From Achromobacter spanius (GTDB lineage: Bacteria; Pseudomonadota; Gammaproteobacteria; Burkholderiales; Burkholderiaceae_B), in contig NZ_CP025030.1 of NCBI RefSeq assembly GCF_002812705.1, positions 4,898,001 through 4,962,000 of the forward strand: a stretch of 64,000 bases of DNA, in the 5' to 3' direction. The position numbers and the translations under genes are program-made. Of the stretch, positions 1-8,456 are shown one piece after another. The notes under the pieces were generated by a model that was not told the origin of the DNA, ran no database searches, and saw only the letters and a program-made list of their open reading frames with translations. Every line of letters begins with the position of its first letter. Position 1 is the first letter of the stretch.

Positions 1-8
1 GCGGGCTC

Positions 9-1226
9 ATGGGTTTCTTAGACACACTGTTCCGGCGCACGCCCTCGCCGGAACAGTTCGCCAAGCTGTTCGTGGCGGCGGCGCGCAAGCAAGGCTTCGA
101 GGGCGACGTGTCCTACAAGGCCGATGAATTCCGCCTGCTGCTGGGCGAAGGCTCGTACTTCAACCTGCACAATGCCTACCATGCCTACTGCAACACGCAG
201 GGCGCGCAGCAAAAGCGCGCCTTGCAGGGTTTTGTCTCGGCCTTGGCCGGCAGCAAGCAGGCGACGCCGCAGCAGGCCACGGTGATCAGGCCGATGCTTC
301 GCGCCGTGATCCGCAGCCGTACCGCGTTGGAAGACGTGCGCCTGCATCACGTGCGTACCGAAGGCGACGATAGCGCCTTTCACCCTGCTTTTCAGCCGTT
401 TGGAGACGATTGCGTGGTGCTGCTGGCGCTGGACCACCCCGACGCGATCTCTACCCTGACCAACGGCCCCGAGGCCGCCTGGCAGTTGACGTACGACGAG
501 GCCTTGGCCATTGCCATCGATAACCTGCGCGACGCGCCGGACAACTTCACCGAACTTGCGCCCGGCGTGTTCCGTAGCGCATGGGGCGACGGCTACGACA
601 TCAGCCGCGCCCTCCTGCCCGACATGATCGAACGCGTGCCGGTGCGCGGCCGGCCGGTCTTCATGATGCCCACGCGCGACGTGTTGCTCGTGACCGGTGA
701 CAACGACCCCAATGGCCTGACCATGATGGTTGAACTATGCCATCAGGCGCTGACGCAAGGCCGTTCGGTCAGCGCGCACATGTACCACTACGAAGAGCGG
801 CAAGCGCTGCGCTATATGCCCAAGGATTCATCGCTTGCGCAACGCCAGGCGCATCTTGCCCGCCTGCTCGACAAGTCCGACTACGACGCGCAGAAGGCCA
901 CGCTGGACCATATCCACGAAGAACAGGGCATGGATATCTATGTGGCCAACTACAACCTGTTCACGGCGGACGACGACCCGGTCATGTCGTTCTCGTTGGC
1001 GTCATGGACGCGCGGGGTCGACACGTCACTGCCCAAAGTGGACCGACTGGCCCTGGTGCGCCCCGAGGCCGACGACGAGCTCGGCGAAGTCCGGGTGGTG
1101 TCCTGGGAACAGTCGGCGCACCTGCTGGAGCCCCTGCTCACCAAAGAACCGGGGTACCCGGTCCGGTATCGCACTCGCGGCTTTCCCGAAGACACCCAGC
1201 TTGCCGAATTGGATGAAGTGCCGTAA
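9..1226 (+). CDS. DUF1444 (YtpQ-like) family protein
   Basis: 405-aa soluble protein with no signal peptide or membrane segment. The middle and C-terminal parts resemble the DUF1444/YtpQ family: a segment reading VLLVTGDNDPNGL near residue 225 and a conserved FHPAFQPFGDD segment near residue 125. The biochemical role of the family is unknown. The ATG lies only 8 bases from the window edge, so the ribosome-binding site is not visible and an upstream start cannot be excluded. It converges on the glycerol operon, with a strong hairpin between the two. Family assignment is moderately sure; function is not known. Confidence 0.75.
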   Translation: MGFLDTLFRRTPSPEQFAKLFVAAARKQGFEGDVSYKADEFRLLLGEGSYFNLHNAYHAYCNTQGAQQKRALQGFVSALAGSKQATPQQATVIRPMLRAVIRSRTALEDVRLHHVRTEGDDSAFHPAFQPFGDDCVVLLALDHPDAISTLTNGPEAAWQLTYDEALAIAIDNLRDAPDNFTELAPGVFRSAWGDGYDISRALLPDMIERVPVRGRPVFMMPTRDVLLVTGDNDPNGLTMMVELCHQALTQGRSVSAHMYHYEERQALRYMPKDSSLAQRQAHLARLLDKSDYDAQKATLDHIHEEQGMDIYVANYNLFTADDDPVMSFSLASWTRGVDTSLPKVDRLALVRPEADDELGEVRVVSWEQSAHLLEPLLTKEPGYPVRYRTRGFPEDTQLAELDEVP

Positions 1227-1253
1227 TCGCGAGGGTAGGCGCTGATCTGTAAC

Positions 1254-1298
1254 GCCCGGGGACACCGCCCTCGCACGGACAGCGGCGGTCCCCCGGGC
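1254..1298. terminator. Bidirectional hairpin between convergent genes
   Basis: An imperfect inverted repeat, GCCCGGGGA-c-ACCGCC against GGCGGT-cc-CCCGGGC, lies between the stop of the DUF1444 gene and the stop of glpP. Neither side has a clear T-run, so it is a transcription barrier or weak terminator rather than a textbook Rho-independent one. Confidence 0.55.
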
Positions 1299-1303
1299 AT
1301 ATC

Positions 1304-1888
1304 TCACGCCTTGAGCTGCCTGGCCTCCAGGCCCCACAACGCCGGGTCGCTTGTGGATACGCCCACCGCGCCGTGCTTGATGGCGATGCCGATGTCCGTC
1401 TGATTGCAGACGAACCCCGAGGCAACGATGGGCGGCAGGGCGTTCAAGTCTTGCCTGGCCATATGCGTCAACATGGGCGCGGGCATCAGCTGAACCAGGT
1501 TAGGATCGCTTTGTTCCAGCGCCTTGACGCTGCGCGGCCAAGTCGAGCGGTCGGTCACGAACACCTTTTGCATGGTGACCATGCCCGCCCGGTTGGCGCG
1601 CTGGATGGTGGCCACGCGGGTGGATACCAGGCTGGCCACGCCGATATCGGCCAGGTACTCCACCCCGCCCTTGTCCTGCGACAGGCCCTCGCAACTGTCG
1701 ATATTGACGATGGCGAATTTGCCCGCGCGGTTCAAGGTGGCGATGACGGGCGCCAGCTTGCGCAGTTCGACGTTGGCGACGATACCGATTTCGGCCACGC
1801 TGCCCACGAAGGTGTTGATCTGCTCAAGCCCGTACAGGGTCGCAATGACCGGGTGACGCGCCAGACATGCCCCAAATGACCTATCCAT
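1304..1888 (-). CDS. glpP: Glycerol-3-phosphate responsive antiterminator, GlpP family
   Basis: 194-aa protein whose whole length fits the GlpP fold. In Bacillus, GlpP binds glycerol-3-phosphate and the 5' leader of glp mRNAs and lets RNA polymerase pass a leader terminator. Visible family features are the N-terminal HPVIATLYGLEQ, the NIDSCEGLSQDKGGVEYL segment near residue 62, and the C-terminal half with PIVASGFVCN and GAVGVSTSDPALWGL. It is the last gene of the operon, 2 nt after the AGPS-like gene. GlpP is classically a Firmicutes regulator; here no DeoR-type glpR is seen nearby, and the operon leader carries a fitting hairpin (8181-8211). The role as regulator of this operon is inferred. 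Confidence 0.85.
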   Translation of the reverse strand: MDRSFGACLARHPVIATLYGLEQINTFVGSVAEIGIVANVELRKLAPVIATLNRAGKFAIVNIDSCEGLSQDKGGVEYLADIGVASLVSTRVATIQRANRAGMVTMQKVFVTDRSTWPRSVKALEQSDPNLVQLMPAPMLTHMARQDLNALPPIVASGFVCNQTDIGIAIKHGAVGVSTSDPALWGLEARQLKA

Positions 1889-1890
1889 GG

Positions 1891-3459
1891 TTATCGATCT
1901 TCCTGACCGTAAAAGCGCTGATCGCTCAAACCCAGCTTGCCGGGATTCAGCAGGTTCTGTGGATCCAGCTGGCGCTTGACGGCAAGCATCAGGTTGAACG
2001 CGCCGCCCAGCGATTCCTGCATGTAAGGCGCCCGCAGAAGGCCCACGCCATGATGATGGCTGAGCGCGGCATTATATTTAATCAGCACGGCGTTGGCGGC
2101 ATCCCACGCGGCGCGATACCACGTGGCGCGCTGCTCCACCGCGACCTCGCCGCGCAACGAAAAATACAGGCAGGCGCCGTCAACGTAGGCATGCGACTGA
2201 TGCGCGGACCCTGCCAGCGTGCCGGGCACCGCGTTCACCGCCGCCACCACCTCGTCGTAGATGGCGGACAGGTCGCTCCAGCGCCCGGACATTTCCAGCG
2301 TATCGGCCACGAAGCCCGGGCTGCGCTTGAAGCCTTCGGCGCTTTTGCCGGTCAGGTAGCGCGTTTCCAGCCAGCGTTCGAAGATGGCCTCGCCGTCGAG
2401 CTTTTCGCCCAATTCCTCGCAGACGCCTTCGCTGATCTGCATGACGGCATCCACCATCTGGCGCGCGCCCTCGTCGGCCACCAGCAACACGTTCAGGTCA
2501 GGTCGGTTGAACTGCACGCCGCTTTCCAATTCGTCGTACAGGCGCAGCGCCGCGGGGTTTGCGCCGCGCTGCATGATCTCGCGGCAGGCATCCAGGCCGA
2601 TGGCAAAGGTCTTGAAACCGTAGGCGATGGCGCGGCCATAGTCGGGCAAACGATGCAGCTTCAGCCGCAAGCGCACGATCACGCCCAGCGTGCCTTCCGA
2701 CCCGATGAACAACTGCTGAAGGTCCGGCCCCACGGCCGCCCGCGAGTAGCCGCCCACCGTGACCAGACTGCCGTCCGCCAGCACCACGTCCATGCCGAAC
2801 ACCATGTCTTCGATCTTGCCGTAGCGCGTGGACAGTTGCCCCGCCCCACGGCAGGCGGCCCAGCCGCCCACGGTGCTGATGCCGAACGACGACGGCCAAT
2901 GGCCCATCGTCAATCCGTATTCTTTCTGAATGGTCTCTTCAAACACATCCCCAAACATGCCGGCTTCCACGTCCACGATCTGGCTGTCGCGGTCCACACC
3001 GATCAGCTTGTTCAATTGGCACACATCCAGCACGATGCCACCGCGCACGGGCAAGGCCGCGCCCGTGACGTTGCTGCGGCCGGCGGACACGGTGACCGGA
3101 ATCGCCCCGGCATGCGCAATGCGCATGACCGCCTGCACCTGCTCCACCGACGACACCGCCACGATCACCGCGAGCGGCGTGGCGGGCTTGCCGCCCGTCT
3201 CCGACACCATCGATCCGGCCCACCAGTCCCGGGTCCAGGCCACCACGTCGCCCGTGGCGGTCAACACGTTGTCAGCCACGTGGCGCAAGGCGTCAAGCTG
3301 CGCGTCGGTGACGCGTACGGGGTCGCGCTGCAAGCCGGCTTCAGCGCCGGCTTCAGCGCTGGTGCCTGCCAAGGTGGCGGCATAGGCAGGCGGCGTGTGC
3401 GCGCCCACCACGTAATTGCCCCGGTTGTAGCCGCGCTTGATGGCTTCTTTACTGATCAT
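1891..3459 (-). CDS. FAD-linked oxidase, alkyl-dihydroxyacetonephosphate synthase (AGPS)-like
   Basis: 522-aa flavoprotein of the VAO/FAD_binding_4 family. The PP-loop FAD domain occupies about residues 90-280 (VTVSAGRSNVTGAA, STVGGWAACRGAGQLSTRYG, FIGSEGTLGVI). The C-terminal domain carries HHHGVG at about residues 468-473 and ends in DPQNLLNPGKLGL. The triple His and the RGAGQLSTRYGKIEDMV segment resemble AGPS, the peroxisomal ether-lipid enzyme, more than glycolate or D-lactate oxidases. Its ATG overlaps the glpD stop by 4 nt, so it is translationally coupled to it. No ether-lipid partner (DHAP acyltransferase) lies nearby, so a role in oxidising a glycerol-like or glycolate-like side product is equally possible. 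Family is firm; substrate is unknown. Confidence 0.85.
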   Translation of the reverse strand: MISKEAIKRGYNRGNYVVGAHTPPAYAATLAGTSAEAGAEAGLQRDPVRVTDAQLDALRHVADNVLTATGDVVAWTRDWWAGSMVSETGGKPATPLAVIVAVSSVEQVQAVMRIAHAGAIPVTVSAGRSNVTGAALPVRGGIVLDVCQLNKLIGVDRDSQIVDVEAGMFGDVFEETIQKEYGLTMGHWPSSFGISTVGGWAACRGAGQLSTRYGKIEDMVFGMDVVLADGSLVTVGGYSRAAVGPDLQQLFIGSEGTLGVIVRLRLKLHRLPDYGRAIAYGFKTFAIGLDACREIMQRGANPAALRLYDELESGVQFNRPDLNVLLVADEGARQMVDAVMQISEGVCEELGEKLDGEAIFERWLETRYLTGKSAEGFKRSPGFVADTLEMSGRWSDLSAIYDEVVAAVNAVPGTLAGSAHQSHAYVDGACLYFSLRGEVAVEQRATWYRAAWDAANAVLIKYNAALSHHHGVGLLRAPYMQESLGGAFNLMLAVKRQLDPQNLLNPGKLGLSDQRFYGQEDR

Positions 3460-5090
3460 TGTTCCTCTCCCATGAGTATGGATTTTTCGAGCTTGATGGC
3501 AGCCAGGTAATCACTGACCTGCTGCGTGATGGTGGCAGGCGGCAAACCGAGTTCCGCCTGCAAGATCTGTCCCACCCGGTCGGCCGCTTGCGCCGAGGCG
3601 TCGCGCGCCATCAAGCGGGTACGCATGCGCCGGGCCAGTACGTCTTCGACCGTGCCGGCCATTTCATGACGCACCGCGTAAAGCACTTCGGCTTCGGTGT
3701 AAGGCAGGCCCTGGACAATGGGCGCCAGCAAGGCCGGCGACGCCTGCATCAGGTCGCTGACAAAGCGCGCCTCGGTGCCGTACCGTTCGCCCAGATGCGC
3801 CGACATGCCGCCAGACGCCACGATGGCTTGCGGGTCGTAGCCGGCCGCCCCCAGCAGATAAGCCTTCTTGGTCTGGCAGGCGTTGCGCTGCCCCAGCACC
3901 TGCTGCGCGGCGTCGATGGTCTGTTCCGCCATATGCCGCGACGTGGTGAGCTTGCCGCCCACGATCGTGACCAGGCCGTCGGCCGACACGCGGATCTCGT
4001 GGTTGCGCTTGATCTCCAGCGTCTTGCCGCCCGGCGGCGCCACCAGCGGCCGGCAGCCCGCGATGCTGCCCACCACGTCTTCGGCTTGCAGGTCGGTCTT
4101 CAACGCCGAGCGCGCGCCTTCCAGCAGGAAGTCGAGCTCGCGCCGCGTGCAGTAAACGTCATCCAGATTGCCGTCGTAGTCTTCATCGGTCGTGCCCAGG
4201 TAAGACACGTCGCCCCAGCGCGTGATGGTGGCGCGGCGGCTGCGGCCGGGCACCGGAATGGTGACGGTGCAGTCGTTGCGGATTTTCATCCACGGCACGG
4301 CCACGTGCACGCCCTTGGCCGGACGCACATGCAAGGCGGGCTCGTCGCCTTTTTTCGCGCCGGTCCAGTCGCGCAGCCACACCCCCGTGGCCATGATGAC
4401 CACACGGGCCCGCGCGCGGATTTCGCGCCCGTCCGCGTGCACGATCACGCCATCGACCTTGCCTTGCGCATCGCGCGTTACCGCCACCGCCTTGGCATGG
4501 TTAGCCACCGCTGCGCCGTGAAAGGCGGCGGTGCGCGCAACCGTCAGCGTCAGGCGCGCGTCGTCCACCCGCGCGTCGTAGTAAAGAAAGCCGCCCAGCA
4601 GGCCGTCCTCTTTGAAGGTCGGACAATGCGACAGGACCTCCGCCGCCGTCAGCTTCTGGTGCAGGATGCCTTCGCGCCAGCCGCCGGCGATGTCGTAGGT
4701 CCACAGCAGGCTTTCAAACGCCTTGGACAAGCGCTTGTCGAACACCCCATCGCGTTCCAGGATGGGAAACAGGAACGGCAAGCGCTGCACCAGATGCCGC
4801 GCATTGCGCCGCAAGCGCTGGCGCTCGTGCAGGGAATGGCGCACGAGGCCCAGGTTGCCCTGCTCGATGTAGCGCAAGCCGCCATGCACCATCTTCGATG
4901 ACTTGGACGAGGTGCCCGAGGCAAAGTCGTCTTTCTCGATGACTGCGACACGGTATCCGCGCAAGGCCGCATCCAAGGCCGCATAAGCGCCAGTAATGCC
5001 GCCCCCCACGATCAACATGTCGAATTGTTCGCTGCCCAACCGGTCCAAATGTTCCTGCCGGTTCAGGCGTAATGGCTCGGTGCTGGTCAT
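3456..5090 (-). CDS. glpD: Aerobic FAD-dependent glycerol-3-phosphate dehydrogenase
   Basis: Oxidises sn-glycerol-3-phosphate to dihydroxyacetone phosphate and passes electrons to the quinone pool at the inner membrane. 544 aa from the chosen ATG. The dinucleotide-binding motif GGGITG is at residues 29-34, followed by the diagnostic ASGTSSKSSKMVHGGLRYIEQ segment (DAO family), and a C-terminal DAO_C domain. The start at 5090 is preferred because AAAGGA precedes it and it falls after the kinase gene; a longer reading to 5210 would overlap the kinase by 79 nt. The gap to the kinase stop is 41 nt and the AGPS-like gene overlaps its stop. Confidence 0.92.
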   Translation of the reverse strand: MTSTEPLRLNRQEHLDRLGSEQFDMLIVGGGITGAYAALDAALRGYRVAVIEKDDFASGTSSKSSKMVHGGLRYIEQGNLGLVRHSLHERQRLRRNARHLVQRLPFLFPILERDGVFDKRLSKAFESLLWTYDIAGGWREGILHQKLTAAEVLSHCPTFKEDGLLGGFLYYDARVDDARLTLTVARTAAFHGAAVANHAKAVAVTRDAQGKVDGVIVHADGREIRARARVVIMATGVWLRDWTGAKKGDEPALHVRPAKGVHVAVPWMKIRNDCTVTIPVPGRSRRATITRWGDVSYLGTTDEDYDGNLDDVYCTRRELDFLLEGARSALKTDLQAEDVVGSIAGCRPLVAPPGGKTLEIKRNHEIRVSADGLVTIVGGKLTTSRHMAEQTIDAAQQVLGQRNACQTKKAYLLGAAGYDPQAIVASGGMSAHLGERYGTEARFVSDLMQASPALLAPIVQGLPYTEAEVLYAVRHEMAGTVEDVLARRMRTRLMARDASAQAADRVGQILQAELGLPPATITQQVSDYLAAIKLEKSILMGEEQ

Positions 5091-5131
5091 GTCGGCCCGA
5101 TCCTTTCTGGGCTGTCTGGATAGCCACCCGA

Positions 5132-6673
5132 TCATTTCTGCAATGCCTCTTGGTTGTCTTGCTTGAACTGTTTTACGTGCCCCAATTCCGACCCGACGCG
5201 GGCGTGCCACAGGGCACGGCGGCGCGCGCGCTCACCGGCATCGACAGCGGGTTCGAACACAGCGTCGGTCACGATGGTTTTGCGGGCGTCGTGTAGCGAG
5301 GGCCATAGCAAGCCGGACGCGCCCGCCAGATAGGCGATGCCGCGCAGGCTGGCGCGATCCGCCTCTTGCATGCGGCGTATGGGAATGCCGATCAGATCGG
5401 CTTGGATCTGCAGCAAGGGATCGCTGCGCGACAGGCCACCGCCCACCACCAGTTCCGACACCCGAACGCCCGACGCTTCCTCGTCTGCCTCGATGCAGCT
5501 GGCGACCGAGTGCGCGATACCTTCCAGAATGGCGTAGGCCACTTCGGCCTGCGTGGTGGCCATCGACACGCCGGTCAGCGAGGCGCGCGCGGCGGCTTCC
5601 ATGCGCGGCACGCGCAGGCCGGTCAGGGCCGGCACGAACGTGACGCCGTTTGACGAGTCCACGGTTTGCGCCAGCGCGCTGATCTCGTGCGCGTCCTTGA
5701 ACCACTTCAGCTTTTCGCACACCCAATTCAGCGCCGACCCGGTCGTCGCCACAAAGGTCTCGACCGCAAAGTGCGACACCCCACCCTGGCGGCGCGCCGT
5801 CATCGTCAGCGAGCCGTCGGACATGCCTGCATTCGCGGGCGGCTCCGTGCCGATGATCAGGTCGACAAAGCTGCCGGTGCCATGCACGCACATCGCCTGC
5901 CCCCGGTCCAGGCAGCCCAGTCCGATGGCGCCCGCGTGCTGGTCGCCGGCCGATGCCAGAATCGGCACGTCGATGCCAAGGACTTCCTGGCGGGTGCGCC
6001 CGAAGTCATCCGCGTCCTGACGCAGCGTGGGCAACAACTCGTGCGGGAAGCCCAGTTCCTGCACCCATTCCAGGTAGTAGCGATAATCAGCCAGCACGTA
6101 GGCGCCGGCGGACGTGGCGTTGGTGGGCGTGGTCACGCACTCGCGCCGTTGCGAAAAGTGCCACAGCAACCAGGTGTCCACAGTGCCGAACGCCAGCCGC
6201 TTGTCGCGCCACGCATCCGCTACCTGCGGTGTATCTCGCAGATGGCGCGCGGCCCACAGATACAGCGAGCGCACGCCCACCGGCCGGCCGACGCGCTCGC
6301 GCAGCCGCGCATCCCATTGGGGGGCGAGCAGGTCCAATGCATCCACAAAGCGCGTGTCTTGCCAGACCATGGCGGGCACCAGCGCGCGGCCCGTTTGCGT
6401 ATCCCACAGCACCGCCGTAGCGCGCTGCGTGGCCAGCGCCAGCGCCACGATCTCCTGGTCGGCACGCCGGGCATCCGCGATGGTGGCGCGGCAGACCTTG
6501 ATGGTTTGGTCCAGGATGTCGTTGGCGTCCTGCTCCACGACGCCCGGCCTGGGCGAGTCCACATGCAAGGCCGCGTACTGCAGGCAAGACACCTGCCCAT
6601 CGGCGGACACGGTGGCGGCGCGCGTGCCGGACGTGCCTTCGTCTATGGCCAGAATCACATTCTTGTTTGTCAT
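5132..6673 (-). CDS. FGGY-family carbohydrate kinase, glycerol-kinase-like
   Basis: 513-aa two-domain FGGY kinase that phosphorylates a polyol with ATP. The N-terminal phosphate motif reads AIDEGTSGTRA, PGVVEQDANDI matches glycerol kinases, the VWQDTR motif is present, and the catalytic-base Asp lies in GDQHAG (D244). In E. coli GlpK, Arg83 and Glu84 of a QRET motif bind glycerol; here the motif is QRAT, so Arg is kept but Glu is replaced by Ala (residue 85). The partner genes argue for glycerol or a close analogue; the missing Glu argues that specificity has shifted. The start overlaps the MFS stop (ATGA). Family is sure, substrate is open. Confidence 0.85.
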   Translation of the reverse strand: MTNKNVILAIDEGTSGTRAATVSADGQVSCLQYAALHVDSPRPGVVEQDANDILDQTIKVCRATIADARRADQEIVALALATQRATAVLWDTQTGRALVPAMVWQDTRFVDALDLLAPQWDARLRERVGRPVGVRSLYLWAARHLRDTPQVADAWRDKRLAFGTVDTWLLWHFSQRRECVTTPTNATSAGAYVLADYRYYLEWVQELGFPHELLPTLRQDADDFGRTRQEVLGIDVPILASAGDQHAGAIGLGCLDRGQAMCVHGTGSFVDLIIGTEPPANAGMSDGSLTMTARRQGGVSHFAVETFVATTGSALNWVCEKLKWFKDAHEISALAQTVDSSNGVTFVPALTGLRVPRMEAAARASLTGVSMATTQAEVAYAILEGIAHSVASCIEADEEASGVRVSELVVGGGLSRSDPLLQIQADLIGIPIRRMQEADRASLRGIAYLAGASGLLWPSLHDARKTIVTDAVFEPAVDAGERARRRALWHARVGSELGHVKQFKQDNQEALQK

Positions 6674-8127
6674 CGCGAGGCTTTCCCAATGGCGGGGTCC
6701 AGGGCGGGCAGCACGACGTCGTCCTTGAACTGCGGCGCGCCGGCTTCGTTGTCAGGGTTGATGGTGGTACGGGTGGGATCCCACTTGATCACGAAGCAGA
6801 TGATGCTGGCGACAAGCGGCACAATCGACAGGATCAGGAAGGTCTTTTCCAACCCGTAGTTTTCGCGAAAGAGCGGAAACACCAGCAGTCCGATCGCGGC
6901 GCCTGTCGAACCCAGCGCGCCGATGATGCCGTTGGCGCCCGCCCGCAATTCGCTGCGAAACGACAGCGACGACAGGCTCTTGCCATTGGCGCCCGGCCCA
7001 CCCGAGTGAAAGAGGATGAACAGCGAGGGCACGATGACGGCCACCCACAGCGGCATCTTGCCGTGGAAGGTGCCCAGGATCAGCAGCATCAGGAATACCG
7101 CGGCGAAACCGAATGCCGACGCGCGCCGCAACCCCAGCTTGCGGCCGATGTACGGCGACAGGAAGCCGCCGAAGATGCCGAACACGTTGAACACCAGGGC
7201 GCCGATGGTGGCGAAGATGAAGTCCTTGCCGAACAAGGCGGCGCTGATCAAAGGCAAGTACCAGCCCACGGCGAAATACTGGATGGACTGGCCGATCTGG
7301 ACCGTGGCCGCCAGGATGGTGCGCGGCAGGTAGACGCCGCGAAAGATCAGCAACACGTTGGCCATGCCACGCTTGGCCTGGTTGGTCACCGGCACCCGTT
7401 CATGCATCGGCGCGGCAACGAAGGCTTGCCCGTATATGCGGGTCATGGCGCGCGCTGCCTGCTCGACTCGCTCTTTGCGCGCCAGCCAGATCGGGCTTTC
7501 GATCATGTAGCGCAGTTGCAGCACCAGGATGACGACAGCGAAGATGGCGGTGGCCGCCACCGAATAGCGCCAGATCGAATCGCCCACGTCCCATGAGAAA
7601 AACAGCATGGCCAGCAGCAGGTTCGTGCACACGGCCGTGTACCACATGCCTTGCCAGGTGTTCAGCCGACTTTTGAATTTCAGCGGCGTGAACTCGGCCA
7701 ACACGGCCATCGCAATGGCGAAGTCGATGCCGTAAGCCGCGCCGACAAAGAAGCGACCCACCAGAATGACCTCGAAACTGGGCGCAAACATCACCAGCAG
7801 CGCGCCGATGACGGCCAGGAACTTGGCAATGATCAAGGGCCGGATGCGGCCCCAGCGGTCGGCCATCCACCCGCCGATGGGGTTGAAGGCGATGGCAACC
7901 CACGCTGCGAACGACGTCATCAGCGCCACTTGACCGGCAGTCAAGCCCAGGTCGCGCGTCATGGGGCCCAATGCCGCGCTCAGGGCGGAATTGGCGAAGG
8001 CATCCAGGAATAGTCCGCCCAGCGCCAGCCACCAGATGAGGCCGGCCCGGCCCGTGATGCCGGGGCGTGAATCGATATAAGCGATGACATCGTCGATGCC
8101 ACGTATTTTTACGGTCGATGATTGCAC
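6670..8127 (-). CDS. MFS transporter, first gene of the glycerol-type operon
   Basis: 485-aa major facilitator with about 12 hydrophobic segments and the signature loop GGWMADRWGRIRPL after TM2. It resembles sugar-porter or metabolite:proton symporters. It probably imports the substrate of the downstream kinase and dehydrogenase, taking the place of the usual GlpF channel or GlpT antiporter, neither of which is present here. The start codon is GTG, preceded by AGAGGAG at 6-nt spacing. An untranslated leader of about 95 nt with a hairpin precedes it. Transporter class is sure; the substrate is inferred from context. Confidence 0.85.
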   Translation of the reverse strand: MQSSTVKIRGIDDVIAYIDSRPGITGRAGLIWWLALGGLFLDAFANSALSAALGPMTRDLGLTAGQVALMTSFAAWVAIAFNPIGGWMADRWGRIRPLIIAKFLAVIGALLVMFAPSFEVILVGRFFVGAAYGIDFAIAMAVLAEFTPLKFKSRLNTWQGMWYTAVCTNLLLAMLFFSWDVGDSIWRYSVAATAIFAVVILVLQLRYMIESPIWLARKERVEQAARAMTRIYGQAFVAAPMHERVPVTNQAKRGMANVLLIFRGVYLPRTILAATVQIGQSIQYFAVGWYLPLISAALFGKDFIFATIGALVFNVFGIFGGFLSPYIGRKLGLRRASAFGFAAVFLMLLILGTFHGKMPLWVAVIVPSLFILFHSGGPGANGKSLSSLSFRSELRAGANGIIGALGSTGAAIGLLVFPLFRENYGLEKTFLILSIVPLVASIICFVIKWDPTRTTINPDNEAGAPQFKDDVVLPALDPAIGKASR

Positions 8128-8180
8128 AGTCGTCTCCTCTTGGAATTATTTCTGTAAGAGGTCGACGCAAACTGCGCGCA

Positions 8181-8211
8181 ATAAAAGACCACCCTACAGA
8201 TGGTCTTTTAT
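8181..8211 (-). promoter_or_regulatory. Candidate antitermination leader hairpin (GlpP target)
   Basis: A perfect 11-bp inverted repeat, ATAAAAGACCA / TGGTCTTTTAT, with a 9-nt loop lies in the leader of the operon. On the transcribed (minus) strand the right arm reads TGGTCTTTTATTG, giving a weak intrinsic terminator. A competing stem is possible: ACAGAT (8221-8216, at the predicted 5' end) is complementary to ATCTGT (8201-8196), which takes the last base of the left arm and the first part of the loop. Two mutually exclusive stems plus a glpP gene in the operon suggest antitermination. A DNA operator for an unlinked repressor is the alternative. Confidence 0.55.
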
Positions 8212-8227
8212 CTAAATCTGTGCGGTG

Positions 8228-8256
8228 ACTTTATGGGCTGCGCAAGGGGGTGTCAA
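8228..8256 (-). promoter_or_regulatory. Sigma70-like promoter of the glycerol-type operon
   Basis: On the minus strand TTGACA (8256-8251) is separated by 17 nt from TAAAGT (8233-8228). This places transcription start near 8221, about 10 nt before the leader hairpin. It is the best promoter match upstream of the operon. Confidence 0.7.
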
Positions 8257-8317
8257 GAAGAAGGCGTATCGGGATAAACCCTGTTTCCCGAGACTTTTTG
8301 GGCTTGGAAAAAGTATC

Positions 8318-8401
8318 CAAAAATCCAAAAAAGTATAAGTAATACGGTTAATTTATATGTTTTTTTCTTTATTTTTCAATGACTTGCATTAATTTTGCAA
8401 G
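8318..8401. other. AT-rich tract between divergent transcription units
   Basis: About 80 bases dominated by A/T runs, very unlike the surrounding high-GC sequence, between the operon promoter and the small-protein gene. It contains a short inverted repeat, CTTGCA-n7-TGCAAG (8383-8401). It may be intrinsically curved or bind a nucleoid protein, and probably holds the promoter of the 8457 gene, for which no convincing -35/-10 pair was found. Confidence 0.4.
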
Positions 8402-8456
8402 CAGGCAAACTACGCGCATTCTGAAACTCCACCCAACAAGCCAAAAGAGGATTCCC

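Noticed and set aside
1867..3510. 547-codon plus-strand open frame over the AGPS-like gene
   Set aside because: Antisense shadow; no domain and no ribosome-binding site, while the minus-strand gene is coupled to glpD.
5090..5210. Longer N-terminus for GlpD
   Set aside because: It would overlap the kinase gene by 79 nt; the ATG at 5090 has AAAGGA upstream and matches family N-termini.
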